A stretch of DNA of 64,000 nucleotides from Endomychus coccineus (GCA_958510875.1 OY294067.1:196654901-196718900), one strand, 5' to 3'; shown: positions 34,116 through 46,700, counted from the stretch's first letter. Notes: generated by a model not told the origin, from the sequence alone. Numbers and translations: made by a program.

Positions 34116-35044
34116 GTTGTTAATGAAGTGTGTCTAAAATTTGGGATCGATATAAGAAACGATAAAAGAAACTATTTATTTTGGAATATTCAACTAAACC
34201 AACGCGTTCTGATGAATGAAGATCTATTGGATTGGTTAGGTTAACGCGGCAAAAAATATCATGCTAAAAAGGGTGTTATAACAAGATTGTTGAGGAAAAA
34301 CCCGCATATACACCATTTAGAAATTTGTGATAAGACTGATGCACGAAAGAAATATTATGTTCTAGATGCTATTGATTTCGAATCATTATTGATGCAAATG
34401 CGAACTCCTAAAGTCATCGAGTTACGTGAACTGTTTTCGTTAATGAAATTTATTATGATGAAATATTGTGAGTACGAGAAATTCTATGAACAACAAGAAC
34501 GTCAAAGAGCTGAGGAACGTGAATGTCTTGCGAAAGAACGATCTCAACGCTTATCTCAACAAATTCAAATGAATGTTATCACCTTACGGAATAACACTGC
34601 ACCAAATATTGTTCCACCTCCTATAAATTTCGGAAAGAGACGAAATTTAGGTAATTACTTTGTTTTTTATAATAAAATTTATATAATATATATTATTTAG
34701 GATTATATCGAACATCGAATGATATGAGACCAGAATGGTACCTAATGCGTCGACAGGAGGATGGTTGGCGTGATGCCGACAGAAAATTACAAAATCGAGG
34801 AATGCGATTAATACGTAAATGGTCTAACATATCTCATGCTATCGATATTGGTAACGAAGTGAAACAGAATTTCCGCCGCGATTTGAAATGGTATGCAAGA
34901 GGAAATATTATTCATGCCGCAGAAGAAGAGGGGGGTGAACAATTGATTAGTGATATCAACATCGAGTCATTGATAGAATGTGTTATCAATCACAAAAAAA
35001 AAGCTTATGAACTAGCAAATGATAATGTCAATATATTATTATAA
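34116..35044 (+). pseudogene. MSV199-type (BRO-like) gene with a 50-nt intron
   Basis: The frame from 34,116 meets TAA at 34242-34244 and is then open to 34,650. Before the stop lies VLMNEDLLDWLG. After it come GVITRLLRKNPHIHHLEI, FESLLMQMRTPKVIELRELF and KFIMMKYCEYEKF, the layout of the MSV199 domain of entomopoxviruses and iridoviruses. A Gln/Arg-rich coiled coil follows. A GT-AG intron of 50 nt (34651-34700) keeps the frame into a C-terminal part (WYLMRRQEDGWRDADRKL) resembling the DUF3627 companion domain. It may act as a DNA-binding regulator, as proposed for BRO-type proteins. No clear start codon is visible. Confidence 0.6.
34651..34700 (+). other. 50-nt GT-AG intron in the MSV199-type gene
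   Basis: It begins GTAATTACTTTG and ends TATATTATTTAG. Removing it joins two open frames in phase; the intron itself contains a stop. Confidence 0.65.
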
Positions 35045-35089
35045 TTATCATTCCTTTTGTTTTATTAAAACACTTATATCTTCATACAA

Positions 35090-35741
35090 TCATTTATTTA
35101 CATGGTAAATAGCCTTCTTTACATATTTAACAAACATTTTCAACATTAGTACTGATAAAGAAGATAAAATTGCATACAAAATTGCGGAAATTTTAGAAAT
35201 TTCTTCGTCTAGTGAGGATGATGTACGTGTGGATGGTGTTGATATTGTCTTTTGTATGACATGTGGTAAACATGATGATTGTTGGAGCAATTGCCATTCA
35301 GCCATATCTCCCTCACTCCGATCAAAGAATAAAAGTTTAAGTTTATAATGTATGGTGGTACGATTATCTTGAGGAATGTTGAATGCGAATACCTCTGATT
35401 GATTATCGTTGATTTTTCTAAAATTCATCGGAATCCATTCAGTACAGTTACACCCCCCACCACCATCGGTTGCAACATCCTTCAGACAAATATAAATGCG
35501 CTCAACGTGTTGGGGAACGTTCGCGTATAGAATACCATTCAGAATTGTGGTTAGAATCACGAAATTTGTTTTTAACATCCCCACTCCCATCATTATCTTC
35601 ACTTTTTGCCCTTGTAAATGTATTCAACAGTCTTATAACTTTTATTTTATCTTCGTAAAAATTCAAGTCTCTTCTTAGTTCATGAACTTTCTCCACAAAT
35701 TTTCTAAGTATACGTGTGTATTCTTCAAAAGATATATGCAT
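35090..35741 (-). pseudogene. Membrane-anchored protein of M1, minus strand, frameshifted
   Basis: An upstream frame (35,741-35,502) encodes a charged helical segment (YTRILRKFVEKVHELRRDLN). The downstream frame (35,602-35,090) has a hydrophilic domain with CNCTEWIPMNFRKIND and a C-terminal membrane helix (ISAILYAILSSLSVLMLKMF) followed by a basic tail. The two overlap by about 100 nt in different frames, so one gene with a shift or two overlapping genes are both possible. It converges with the MSV199-type gene. Function unknown. Confidence 0.5.
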
Positions 35742-35864
35742 AATGACACATTTACAAACTTACTGGATATCTTTATCATAACCTCCAACTATTCACATTT
35801 ACACATAGAGTATCATTATTATTACTCGCATTTCATTCCTCATCTGACCATCATAGTTCATGAA

Positions 35865-35884
35865 CGATGATGACGTCATCATCG
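35865..35884. promoter_or_regulatory. 20-bp perfect palindrome, right TIR
   Basis: Same sequence as 26490-26509, with a central TGACGTCA. Confidence 0.7.
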
Positions 35885-36864
35885 TTCGTAAACAATGGTC
35901 GCCGGGTTGAATCAGTTACTGTCATCGGTTCGAAGCATTGACGTCATCATCGTTCGTAAACTATGGTCGCCGGACAAGACTTTTCATTTGATACCTATAA
36001 AGCTATGGTTGACATTCATAGATCCGTCTTGACAGTTCGCGTGACAGATGCTTCATGGATCTACCACGTCACACCCTCCAAGACGCGACATGACACCTCG
36101 ATGAAGACCTCACGTGACAGACAACATGACAACTCTTTCAACCACCATGATGCTCTATGGTTTTGAGTTGGGTTAGCTCTGTAACCTTCAGCTCTATGGT
36201 ACGTGATAGCCACCATGACACCTTGTGACAGACACTCCGTCGAAGTGACAGACACCATATCTCACCGCGTGACAGATCATGTGATTTCAAAATCGTACGA
36301 GTCGCATGAGTCGGACGAGTCGAACTGGTGGCGACACCTCCACGAAGCAGTCTTTGTCACGTGGTGGTGACACCTACACGAAGCAGCCTGTATCTTCGGT
36401 CCACCATGACATCTGTCACGTGACACCTACACGAAGCAGCCTGTACCTTTAGCTCACCATGACAGCTGTCACGTGGTGGTGACACCTACACGAAGCAACC
36501 TGTACCTTTGGTCCGCCATGACAGCTGTCATGTGGTGGCGACATCTCCATGAAGCAGCCTGTACCTTTAGCTCACCATGACAGCTGTCACGTGGTGGTGA
36601 CACCTACACTAAGCAACCTGTACCTTTGGTCCGCCATGACAGCTGTCATATGGTGGCGACATCTCCATGAAGCATTGAGTACCTTCGATGACAGCTGTCA
36701 CGTGGTGGTGACATCTCCATGAAGCAGCCTGTACCTTTAGACCGAAGGTACAGATTGCTTCCTAGAGGTGGCGGAGCCCCCTCTAGGAAGCAGTCTGTAC
36801 CTTAGGTCCGCCATGACAGCTGTCACTTGGTGGTGACATCTTCACAAAGCAATCTGTACCTTAG

Positions 36865-37515
36865 GCCCGCCATGACAGCTAGTCCTGATGGTCATCATGA
36901 CAGCTGGTCCTTATGGTCGCCATGACAGCTGGACATTATGGTCGCCATGACAGCTGGACCTTATGGTCGCCATGACAGCTGTACCTTATGGCCGCCATGA
37001 CAGCTGGTTCTTATGGTCGCCATGACAGCTGGTCCTTATGGTCGCCATGACAGCTGGACCTTATGGTCGCCATGACAGCTGGTTCTTATGGTCGCCATGA
37101 CAGCTGGACCTTATGGTCGCCATGACAGCTGTACCTTATGGCCGCCATGACAGCTGGTTCTTATGGTCGCCATGACAGCTGGTCCTTATGGTCGCCATGA
37201 CAGCTGGACCTTATGGTCGCCATGACAGCTGGTTCTTATGGTCGCCACGACAGCTGATTCTTATGGACACCATGACAGCTGGTTCTTATGGACGCCATGA
37301 CAGCTGGTTCTTATGGTCGCCATGACAGCTGGTCCTTATGGTCGCCATGACAGCTGGACCTTATGGTCGCCATGACAGCTGGTTCTTATGGTCGCCATGA
37401 CAGCTGGTTCTTATGGACACCATGACAGCTGGTTCTTATGGACGCCATGACAGCTGGTTCTTATGGTCGCCATGACAGCTGGACCTTATGGTCGCCATGA
37501 CAGTTGGACCTTAGG
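36865..37515 (-). repeat. 25-bp minisatellite in right TIR of M1
   Basis: About 26 units of the same 25-bp sequence as 24,930-25,440, on the opposite strand. The copy number differs from the left arm. Confidence 0.93.
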
Positions 37516-37725
37516 GCCGCCATGCTGCCATGTGTTAGTCACGTGACTCTGTACATGTGACACACTTTTTGAACACACCCTGTATACTCTTTACAAAAAA
37601 AATCCTTATCACCTACATCCTTTCAAAACTGATAAGGACGAGCTCATGCACCGGATGCACATCGACAGCTAAACCGGAAGTGGAGACCGGATATCCTGAG
37701 CCCGAAGTAGCCATGTTCATCTACT

Positions 37726-37732
37726 TTGGGAA
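37726..37732. repeat. Target-site duplication of M1, right copy
   Basis: TTGGGAA, identical to 24750-24756. One of the seven bases may be a chance match, since Mavericks usually duplicate 6 bp. Confidence 0.75.
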
Positions 37733-40700
37733 TATTTTTTCATTATTCTTATATCATTGAACTCGGCTATTATCCGGCAAACGATTTATATAGGTTTTTT
37801 CTATAATAATAACTTTTTATGCCACATTTTTCTCCTTTGGGGTGATTTGGACAACCGAATTGGAAAATTTGAGTTTTCTTCTCGAGAAAACCTCGGAAAA
37901 CGGGAAAAAAATGCACGGCAATACTCGGCTAACGTTCGGCAAACGACCTGGTTGAAAAAAATTCTTATTTTCCAACCTACCATTGCTGGGACTGCGTCGG
38001 TCAAAGGTCGTCATAATAACGATGTATTCAACGACAAGACGTGGATCGAGATAATTAATTGATTCAAGAGAGTAGCTGAGCCGTTTCCGATTGTTCTAAA
38101 ACTGATACAGAATACATACTCTGATGCAGAATGATATATGTTACAATCTAGTTTTTGATCATACAATAGGTAGATTATGAAAACGTGTTGGAAAAATAAT
38201 TTTATTAGATACATCAACATTATTATCCGCAACAAACGTCCTGAAGGTGCATTTTCCCTTCCGTTGTAAACCGTTATGAATGTATTTGAGCGCATGCTAT
38301 AAAACTTCTGTTGTACATTGGAATAGGTGAAAAGACTAATAATGTTCTATTTGTGTTAATTTCAAGTTGAATTAGAAGTGAACTTAGCAAATTGAGTTAT
38401 AAAGTAGAAGATTGAAATATCGAAAGTGATTGTCTCTTATAATAATCTATTTTATTTTGGAGATGTTAAAGATTGAAGAGACCTTAAGAATGTAATTATT
38501 CATAGAATCAATCACTCGAATGTACGCTCAGCGCAAAAATGTATTTGATTTGAATAGATAATAACACATCGTTTAAGTATACACTATAAGAGATTTCATT
38601 TTATTATTCTGTCTTATTCTGAACACTTGAATCGTTCTATTCATGTATGTATACATATATACTTCCATATATTTCAATCAATTTCATTGAAATAGGAAGA
38701 GTACCTAGTAGAATAATCTCACCATTGAGTCAAACCATCAGGAAATCGCTGGAATCAATTAAAAATTAAATCAAACATTGTACAATATTGTTGGAAAAAT
38801 TCAATGAATAACTAGAGCTTCAGATGAAGTCAAAACCTTCAGTGAAATAATGACTTTCAAGATTTGTTCAAGGTGGTTCGCCTAATTTGCAAGAAGCCTG
38901 TATTAATGATCGGAAAAAGTATGTATCTGGGTAGAAATAATGATGATTCTAAATACAAGTGTAACCTTGGACATAGTAGTGTTAATTCTAAATCAGCTAA
39001 TCATTACATCGAAAAGTAACATGATGATAACTTTATTAAACCTCAAGATAATCGAAGAGAATGATTAGTGAATAATGTAAATTCCTAAAACACGAATTAG
39101 ATTTGGAAAGTTATGAGTGAGAGAATGAATCAATTCATACCTTTCACTTATATGATTGACAAATAGTTGAGTTAAAATGAGAAAGCTGTCTCAAACAAAA
39201 GCAACGTCTTGTTTATCTTTGGAATCAAAATTCATTAGAATTTATTTTAGAAATTCAAGAGGCATCACCTCATTTATTAGCAATTTTCTGATGTCGTAAG
39301 TCAGAAACAGATGCAATGGTTTCTTAATTGAATATCAGATGCGGAAGTTGAGGATGGCAATCGCAAACAAATCAAATTATACTTCAGATATCACAGAGAA
39401 TGAATTGTACAACGAATGTTTAGTAAAATTACATTTGCATCCAAGTAATAAAAGAATGAAAATATGCATCAAATAACTTACGAAAACAAAGCTGCAAAAT
39501 ACTCTGAACCAAAGTTAGATATTGGATCAAATAGATAAGAGCTCCAAGACGTTGTTGTCCCATGCTGGATGTGATTTTCAATGGCAACACAGAAACAAAT
39601 AACAGAATATAAATTGAATAGTGAAAATCGAACTCTGAGTAGTTATTTCATTTAAGGAAGATTTTATTCTACACTGTCGAACTATGTGAATTTATGCAGG
39701 GCGGAAATTGATCCTAGGAAGTAGGATCCGCAACCACCTACCTTCATAGATTACAGTAATAATTCTGACGTGTTGATCGATAGTATCAACAAGAGTCAAT
39801 TAATCAAATAATAAGTAAAACAATACATAAAATCATTCTATGATTACTATCATGATTTCAACACAACTCTTCCAAATTATATTCATAGTCAGACAATAGT
39901 TTCGGTTTCTTTTTTTTGTGCTCTGATAGAAGTAGTTTGTATTCAAGTTAATGCAAACCTTTTGAAAAATCAAATATGTCGCAGATTTAATTGTTTGTCG
40001 GAATTCATTTAGCTTATGAAAATAGTTCACAGGAATGCTATCGATACGATATAAATACAGGAAGAATGCATAATTAATTCATGACAATACAGAACAATTT
40101 AATGAGAATAATTTCATCAGATCAATATAATAAGACAAAAATAACTAGACAGTATAGCGTACTTACATTTGGGAAGGTCCTCAAAAAGTATTATGGTACT
40201 ACAATGTGAAATACCTGAATTAGTGAAATGGGAAATAAAAGTACAGAAAGTTCATTCGACTAGATTAAAAATGTATATAAGAAAAATTCAAATAATACAC
40301 AGAAGTAAACGGGAAGAACGGAAAGTGAAGAAATTATTAGAGGAGACCTTTTCTATTTGATTTCATTACATTTCAATATACGTGATGTTCCTCATGTTCT
40401 ATTAATTCTATGATGGCGGAGGAGGATTGCAGGAACTAACAACGGAGTATACAGTGATACCTCTCCGGGTAGACTAATGGTTTCATCCAAGAACTTCTCC
40501 GGAAACTTCAAGACACCTAGCTACTTCAGAAGCGGAATTACGTCCGAGGCAATAGATTCACCTGGGAGGTCAACATCAATCAACTCAATACATCAGTAAC
40601 GGATGAATCGATACACCGGGAATAAATATGATTGTTTTATGTATATTGGTGTATATTGTATTGTTTTCTAGATTTTTTGTTATATTATTGTTTGTTTGTA

Positions 40701-41090
40701 TTTTTCATTCTTCAGTAATTTCTTTCTATGTTTTCGAATCATATGATACTTTTCATGTAGGGGGTATTTCAACAAATGCATATGTTAGAATATATTATTC
40801 TTGGGGTGAGGAGGGCACATTTAGAATAGACGTTTCGGGGTCAATTCCATTGAGTGTGCCGGATCCCAAGCGAATAAAACCTCTCCCCCGTAAGGTTTTT
40901 TTTGTTGAAGTCTCGTTGGAATTTTTTATGTGCATCTTATCGGGCCAGTTCCACACCTCATGAGGTATTGTGAGAGTATCACTCCACCTCGTATGGTTGG
41001 CCCCATTCTTCATCTAGAGCAGTCCCGATAACACGCAGACATAGAGGCCCATTATATCTCACTCCATTACTTTTTCAGGTCATCGTAAAA
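37733..41090. other. Unassigned AT-rich sequence
   Basis: There are only short unsupported ORFs, the longest being 111 aa at 40,628-40,963, which begins with a hydrophobic stretch and then has no motif. I see no repeat shared with the neighbouring elements. Confidence 0.4.
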
Positions 41091-41094
41091 ATAA

Positions 41095-41180
41095 CGCCGT
41101 CGCGAAGATTCGAACCCGCGTCCTGGAACCATAGTGATTAGAATATAGACGCTTCTACCACTGAAGTACCTGTCCCCCTC
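41095..41180 (-). repeat. tRNA-like head, possible SINE
   Basis: The minus strand reads ACTTCAGTGGTAGAAGCG (A-box-like), a GCGTC/GACGC stem and CGGGTTCGAATCTTC (B-box). It differs from the tRNA-like units in the TIRs. The sequence downstream on the minus strand could be a SINE body, but no end was found. Confidence 0.45.
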
Positions 41181-41249
41181 TCCTTGCTTCTCATCCCTTC
41201 AAAGGGAGCCTCACTACACTATGAACATCAATGTCCTATTGTACCCTCA

Positions 41250-41741
41250 CATATTCCTATCTCCTCATCAGTCTAGTCTATGAAATTCAGCAGCCTGATG
41301 TAGGCCATGTAATTTCATCGTCCCCAAGGTATGCCCGACGACGAACGGCATATGCCGTCCACTGACACAGCACATGCATGTGTGTCTGTTTCTCAACGCC
41401 GCATTCTCAGCATGTGAGCTGATCTACTATATCCATTTCGCAGAGATGTTTGTTGCATGAGCCCTGCCCGGCGTCGAATGCAATAAGATTCCTAATTTAT
41501 TGTCTACTGAACGTCAGTAGATTTTCCACTCGTCGCTGGTAGAGGTCTCCCATTGGTTACTTGCAGTGCGACATACGCGGAAGTTCCATACAGTAGGCAC
41601 GGAAATCTGCTTCGGGACATTTTTGTATCACAGATTTCGCTGTTGAATGAGGAATCCCACTAGTTGGCTCTGATCTCATCAGGAGTTTTACCGTCCCTGC
41701 TTTGGCGAGTAGGATGAGGTTCTTTACTAGGTCCAAGGTCA
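41250..41741 (-). pseudogene. LINE RNase H and C-terminal zinc-region remnant
   Basis: The minus strand reads ILLAKAGTVKLLMRSEPTSG then IPHSTAKSVIQKCPE, the end of an RNase H domain. It is followed by CGVEKQTHMHVLCQW and RRRAYLGDD, the CxxH-type zinc-binding end of R1/I/LOA-like LINEs. Stops interrupt it. It is cut at 41,741, where the element-C TIR begins. Confidence 0.65.
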
Positions 41742-41967
41742 TTCCCAATCGCGCATGCGCAGTCATAGAAGTATATGGTTCACCAATCGATGGTCTATAG
41801 TTTGGTAATCTATGGCGTACCCGACTATGCTCTATGGGTCATCAGTCGATGGACAGGTACGCTATGGTTTGGTAATCTATGATTCCCCCAACCATGGTCT
41901 GGCCAATCTATGTTTTCCCAATCTGCAGTCTGTGAACTCGCATTCTACTGAAATTGATATTCTTTTT

Positions 41968-42037
41968 CCTACACCAGATTCGAACCTGGGAAATAAATTT
42001 CAAAATTAGGTGGCTTAACCGCCCAGCTGTAGAGGAC
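41968..42037 (-). repeat. tRNA-like unit 1, element C TIR
   Basis: Minus strand: TAGCTGGGCGG-type A-box, slightly altered, and the B-box GGTTCGAATCT. Confidence 0.55.
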
Positions 42038-42097
42038 GTGAATTAATTAATTGTAATGTAGTATATAACCTGAGTCACTTCTACTGAAATGAATTTT

Positions 42098-42169
42098 GCC
42101 CTACACCAGATTCGAACCCAAGAAATAAATTCCAAAGTCGACGCCTTAACCGCTTAGCTATGAAGGACT
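42098..42169 (-). repeat. tRNA-like unit 2, element C TIR
   Basis: Boxes TAGCTAAGCGGTTAAGG and GGTTCGAATCT. Confidence 0.55.
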
Positions 42170-42231
42170 TGAGATTAAGTGATTCTAATGTAGTATATAT
42201 AATCTGAGTCAACTCTACTGAAATGAATTTT

Positions 42232-42304
42232 GTCCTACACACCAGATTCGAACCCGGGGAATAAATTCCAAAATCGACGCCTTAACCGCTGAGCTATGGA
42301 GGAC
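42232..42304 (-). repeat. tRNA-like unit 3, element C TIR
   Basis: Boxes TAGCTCAGCGGTTAAGG and GGTTCGAATCT. Six of seven acceptor pairs form (GTCCTCC with GTAGGAC). A GGAAT/ATTCC hairpin stands where the anticodon arm should be. Confidence 0.6.
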
Positions 42305-43359
42305 ACGATAACAATCGACTTAAATGTAGTAGATATAACTCCGGTGCACCCCAGGTTTGTTACGTAAAAGGTGGGTCTAGCCTAATGTCACCTTGATCGG
42401 TAATTGTTTCATCTTGGTTATAGGTGAAGATGAGCCTAACCTCATCCATAATAATTTTAAATCGAGAGAATGTGATTTTTATTTACACAATTATTTTGAA
42501 AATAGTAATTTTCATTTTGTTGAGACTTGTTGTTATTTTCCCATCTCTACCGAGGTCACACACGCGGATCAAAACAAATATGAGATGTTAAAATTATTTT
42601 TTGTATTAATGATTTGAGTATCTGATAATCATATCACTTATTGACCTTGTCTGAACTTGTGAGCTTATTCTGAATCGAAGAATGTAAATAAAGCATGTAC
42701 GACTGATATTTTGAATGTCTACATCATTTATTTTTAAACTTAAATACATCCGAATCAGTATTTTTGATGGGAACTTTAAGATAATCATCAGAATGTTCAT
42801 TTTTGATCAAAAATATTCACTTTCTCCATCATCACTGCATATTCTAATCAAATGTGTACACATGTCATGAATTTGTTAATTTCATTAGGTTATTTTTTTG
42901 TTTAGTGCAATCGACATCCATCAATTTGTTTATTCGTTCTGATAGTACCTATGTTTAGCAACTGTTTTTGTTAGAATTTCATTGGACACCTTTTTATCAT
43001 TCAATGTTTCAAATGTTTAGTTATCGGTGAAAATATTTTTTTCCTTGCGAATTTCATCTTGATTTAATACATCCAATTAATTTTTTCATCTCTTTAGAGA
43101 ACATTTAGAAGATTCAGTATAATTCCCTTATGATCGAGTAGATGTGCTATGAGAGTTCGGCACCAAAATCGACCTTTTTTACATGTAAATCCCCATAAGG
43201 AAATCTAAGGTTCATTATACCGAAAACGGTAACCTTCAAGGTCATCCACAATCACGCATGCGCAGTTATATCGATGGGGGTAGGTAGTCTATGGTTCTGG
43301 AAGTTTGAACTAGTCATCTGTTTTGGTTCTCGAAGTCTGAGAACTAGTCATCTGTCTAT

Positions 43360-43600
43360 GGTTCTTCTCTAACTATGGCCAGGACTATCTAAAGTCAGTG
43401 AACTAGCCATCTGTGTATGGTTCTACCCTAACTATGGTCTGAACAATCTGAAGTCTGTGAACTAATCATATGTGTATGGTTTTACCCTAACTATGGTCTG
43501 AACAATCTGAAGTCTGTGAACTAATCATCTGTGTATGGTTCTTCCCTAACTATGATCCAGGTAATCTGAAGTCTGTGATCTAGTCATCTGTGTACTCACA
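43360..43600 (+). repeat. 58-bp tandem repeats in the M2 TIR
   Basis: About four units of CTAACTATGGTCTGAACAAT ... AGTCTGTGAACTARTCATCT. The right TIR ends within the matching array (60,480-60,677). Confidence 0.85.
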
Positions 43601-43602
43601 TT

Positions 43603-43668
43603 CTACACACACCGAGATTCGAACCCGGGAAATGAACTCCAGAGATAGACGGCTTAACCGCGGAGGGC
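43603..43668 (-). repeat. tRNA-like unit 1, M2 left TIR
   Basis: The B-box GGTTCGAATCT is intact; the A-box region is shortened (CCGCGGTTAAGCCG). Confidence 0.5.
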
Positions 43669-43720
43669 TTGAACAATTCAATGTAGTATAAAAGCACTTC
43701 TACTGAAAATGAAATATTTT

Positions 43721-43798
43721 CCTACACACACACACGGGAATCAAACCCAGGAAATAAATTCCAAAGCCGGCCCCTTAACCGCTCAGCTATGGAGGACT
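43721..43798 (-). repeat. tRNA-like unit 2, M2 left TIR
   Basis: A-box TAGCTGAGCGGTTAAGG; B-box altered to GGTTTGATTCC. Confidence 0.52.
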
Positions 43799-46700
43799 TG
43801 AGAACAAGTGCTTTTAATGTTGTAGATATAACCCCCGGGTATCCGGGCCCCAGAGCGATAAGTGCGAGTATATTGCGGTCTATGTGGTGCATGTACAGGC
43901 AGCTGTTTGTACATGACCTCAGTCGTGCGGGTGCCTGAACATATGGGGATGAGGTAAATGTCGCGGGAGGCCTACAGCGAGGTATGGAATGTGAGGCTGC
44001 TTCTTCATAGCGTCAGTCGCAGGGTTTTGAAAGAGCTATAATAGTGTTGTTTGTGCATGTCGTCAGTCACGTGATTTTTGAAAGAGGCTGTCACGCAAGT
44101 CTTCATCGAGGTATCATGGGAGGGCTGCTGCTGCTCCTTCATCGGAATGGGGTGCATAGATGGAATGTTATACAATATGGAAATGATATCTTCTGCATAA
44201 GCATTTCTTAAACGCGATGTTTATAAGGAAACTTTCATGATGTTTATTCAAGCTGTCTGTGCCTTGTTTCAACTCGATTGCTTTATTACAAAATGCGATT
44301 CCAATCATCTTGAACATATGGGTATGCTGATATTATTTTCAGTATACAAAATGGAGTTGGGGGACTTCAAATAAGATATGAAATGTGGGGTTATACAGAT
44401 TGTTTATGCATGATGTTAGTCGCGTGGATTTAAATGAAGCTGTCAACGAGGTGCGGTCTACAACGAGGCGAGTGTGTAGATGGAATGTAAGGTTATACAG
44501 AGTGTGTGGTTATAATGATGTCTATCACGCAGAGCTTCAGCGAGGTATCTACCCCGCGCGAGTCTTCAATGAAATGTGAGGTTGTTTGTATATGACGTTA
44601 GTCAAGGGGTTTGTCAGAGTTATAATGATATCGGTTGCGGTACATCGGCTGCCCCACAAGTCTTCAATAAGGGGTCATAACATCCAACATGCTGCTTCTC
44701 ATAATAGCGATATTATGAAGCGTTTGCAGAAAATAACTATTAAATCATCTAAGGGCGTTTTGCTTGATTAGTACTAGCGAGTACAATATTCGTTATAATA
44801 TTATGAGTATGCATCATTGAGGGTGGAGCTCACTTGAGTGATAAGGTTACGCTAAATCATCTCCAAAAGCAATGTATTCAACTTGGAATTATCGTAATGA
44901 TGCGCGATCCTCCAATGTTAAAGTAGTTTAGCGATATTATGAATTATCTGTGTTGCGGAAATAACTATTAAATCATCTAAGGACGTTTTGCTTGATTAGT
45001 ACTAGGGAGTACAATATTCGTTATAATATTATGAGTATGCATAATTGGGGATGGAGCTTACTTGAGTGATAAGGTTGTGCTAAATCATCTCCAAGAGCAA
45101 TGTATTCAACTTGGAATTATCGTAATGATGCGCGATCCTTCAATGTTAAAGTAGTTTCATAAGTTATAAGGAAGTAATACGAATATGTGAAATGTTTTTT
45201 CTAGAATTAGTACCGAAGTAAACATAATTCGCTATAATATTATGTTCTTCGTAATAATTCATTCATGTATGTTTCATAAATTATCCGATATAAATCAAAT
45301 AGGTTTATGCTAAATTAGTAGCAGGTTGAACAATATCCGCTATCATATTTTGCGGAAGAGCGATAGCTAGCTCGAGTGATAAGGAAGTTACACCGATCAC
45401 CTTCAAACGCAATGAGAATACTTTATTTCAAATCAAACATGTATGAATATATTCAAATCATATTGATTGTAAATCGCATAATATGACCCGAAATCTAGCT
45501 GCTGGTGGTGAAAATATTGTTAATAATTATTAAAGTAATACCCTATAAGCGCTGTGAACGTTATATAATAAGATTTGCGGTGAATTCGTTAATTCGAGGT
45601 ATATAATATATAGGTGCGTACAAGAGGGAGGGTTGGAGCCCAGTACCTATACAGAATCTAGACGAAGCGGTGTCACGCGTCACGATGATTATTGGAAATG
45701 TCTGTACAGCTCGTTTGCTATATTACAAAATACAATTTTAATCATCCTGAACATATAGATGTGCTAATATATATTTTTTTTCGGTATGCAAAATATTCTA
45801 ATGGAACGTTTTCATCGACACACATTTTTCATAGGAACAGACAGACAGACGGACAGACAGCTTTTTATAAAATTCGATCAAGCGTTCCAGGGAAACATAT
45901 ATGCGGAGGAGTTTTATGGGAATCGAGCTCATTTCCTCAACAACTAAAGAGGTAGAACTATGATGAGTGGATGAGGAATAGATGTGGATAATAATAATAA
46001 TCATATGAATAACTTCATAAACGCTAATCTATATAGCATTCAAGCACATGCTTCATAAAAGTAGGAGCATTGAGTAGAGCCATAATATTTTCATAAGCGA
46101 TCTTTATCAACGTTCAGGCACTTGTTTAGCACGTGCTTCAACAGCCTGTGACGTCATCATCGTTTACGAACTATGATGGTTGAATGAGGAATAAAATACC
46201 GATAATAATAATATAAATATCTCCATTAGCAATCTATACTATCTTCCTTCACGAGCATGACTTTTACAAACTTCATACGTTAAAGCGTTTATATGTATAC
46301 TAGTTAAAAACATGTAGACAAACAGTCGCGTAAGAGTTATGATGATAAACACATTTTTTTTATTTTCACGGGTTTTAATCAATTTCAATGGAAACATATA
46401 AGAAAGCAAGAAGTTTTTATAGAGATCAAGTCCGTTTCCAAACCACCCAAGAGGTAGAACTTATGGCACGTTGCTTTTTTTGATAAAGTGGAAAGCGTCC
46501 CCAGGAGGCCTACAAACCACTAGCAATCGATAACAAAATAATTATTTAAACAAGTTTTTTATTTCTAATAATCGTTAAGGTTATTGTTTCCTCACCAGTT
46601 TTCAGATAAGTATTCTTATAACTAAATGTTAAATGTGCTTATACTTGAACTATTCAGATCATATCCTATGATATAATATTAGGTTCTAATAAATAAACGT

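Larger units (their letters stand above)
24757..37725 (+). mobile_element. Maverick/Polinton M1, capsid-type, 12,969 bp
   Basis: Inverted ends AGTAGATGAACATGG (24757) and CCATGTTCATCTACT (37725) are flanked on both sides by TTGGGAA (24750-24756; 37726-37732), consistent with the roughly 6-bp duplication of Mavericks. Ten or so genes lie between the TIRs. ATPase, fibre-like protein, integrase, PLA2/minor capsid protein, protease, penton-like, hexon-like and MSV199-type genes run rightward; one membrane-protein gene runs leftward. No PolB-like sequence is present. ATPase, integrase, protease and most of the hexon-like ORF are open; three to five other genes are broken. Confidence 0.9.
35800..37725 (-). 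repeat. Right TIR of M1 (about 1.9 kb)
   Basis: Inverted copy of 24,757-26,570. It is slightly longer, mainly because it has more 25-bp units. Confidence 0.9.
41742..43136 (+). mobile_element. Left half of PolB-type Maverick relative C
   Basis: A TIR without its outer roughly 120 bp (41,742-42,370; starts CAAGGTCATTCCCAATCGCG) is followed by interior sequence matching element A (17,100-17,190 and 23,040-23,410). At 43,137 it is interrupted by the tip of M2 and resumes at 60,677. Confidence 0.68.

Noticed and set aside
35963..36166. Idea that M1 could be a bracovirus segment
   Set aside because: Long TIRs with flanking duplication, an integrase gene and an adenain-like protease fit Mavericks; I saw no bracovirus excision-site motif or virulence gene family.
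40628..40963. 111-aa ORF starting with a hydrophobic stretch
   Set aside because: It has no recognisable domain, and an opposite-strand ORF of similar quality overlaps it. It was not strong enough to call a gene.
44385..44771. ORFs in the M2 left TIR and their mirror at 59375-59662
   Set aside because: The two copies differ in length and frame continuity, have no motif, and sit in diverging TIR sequence.
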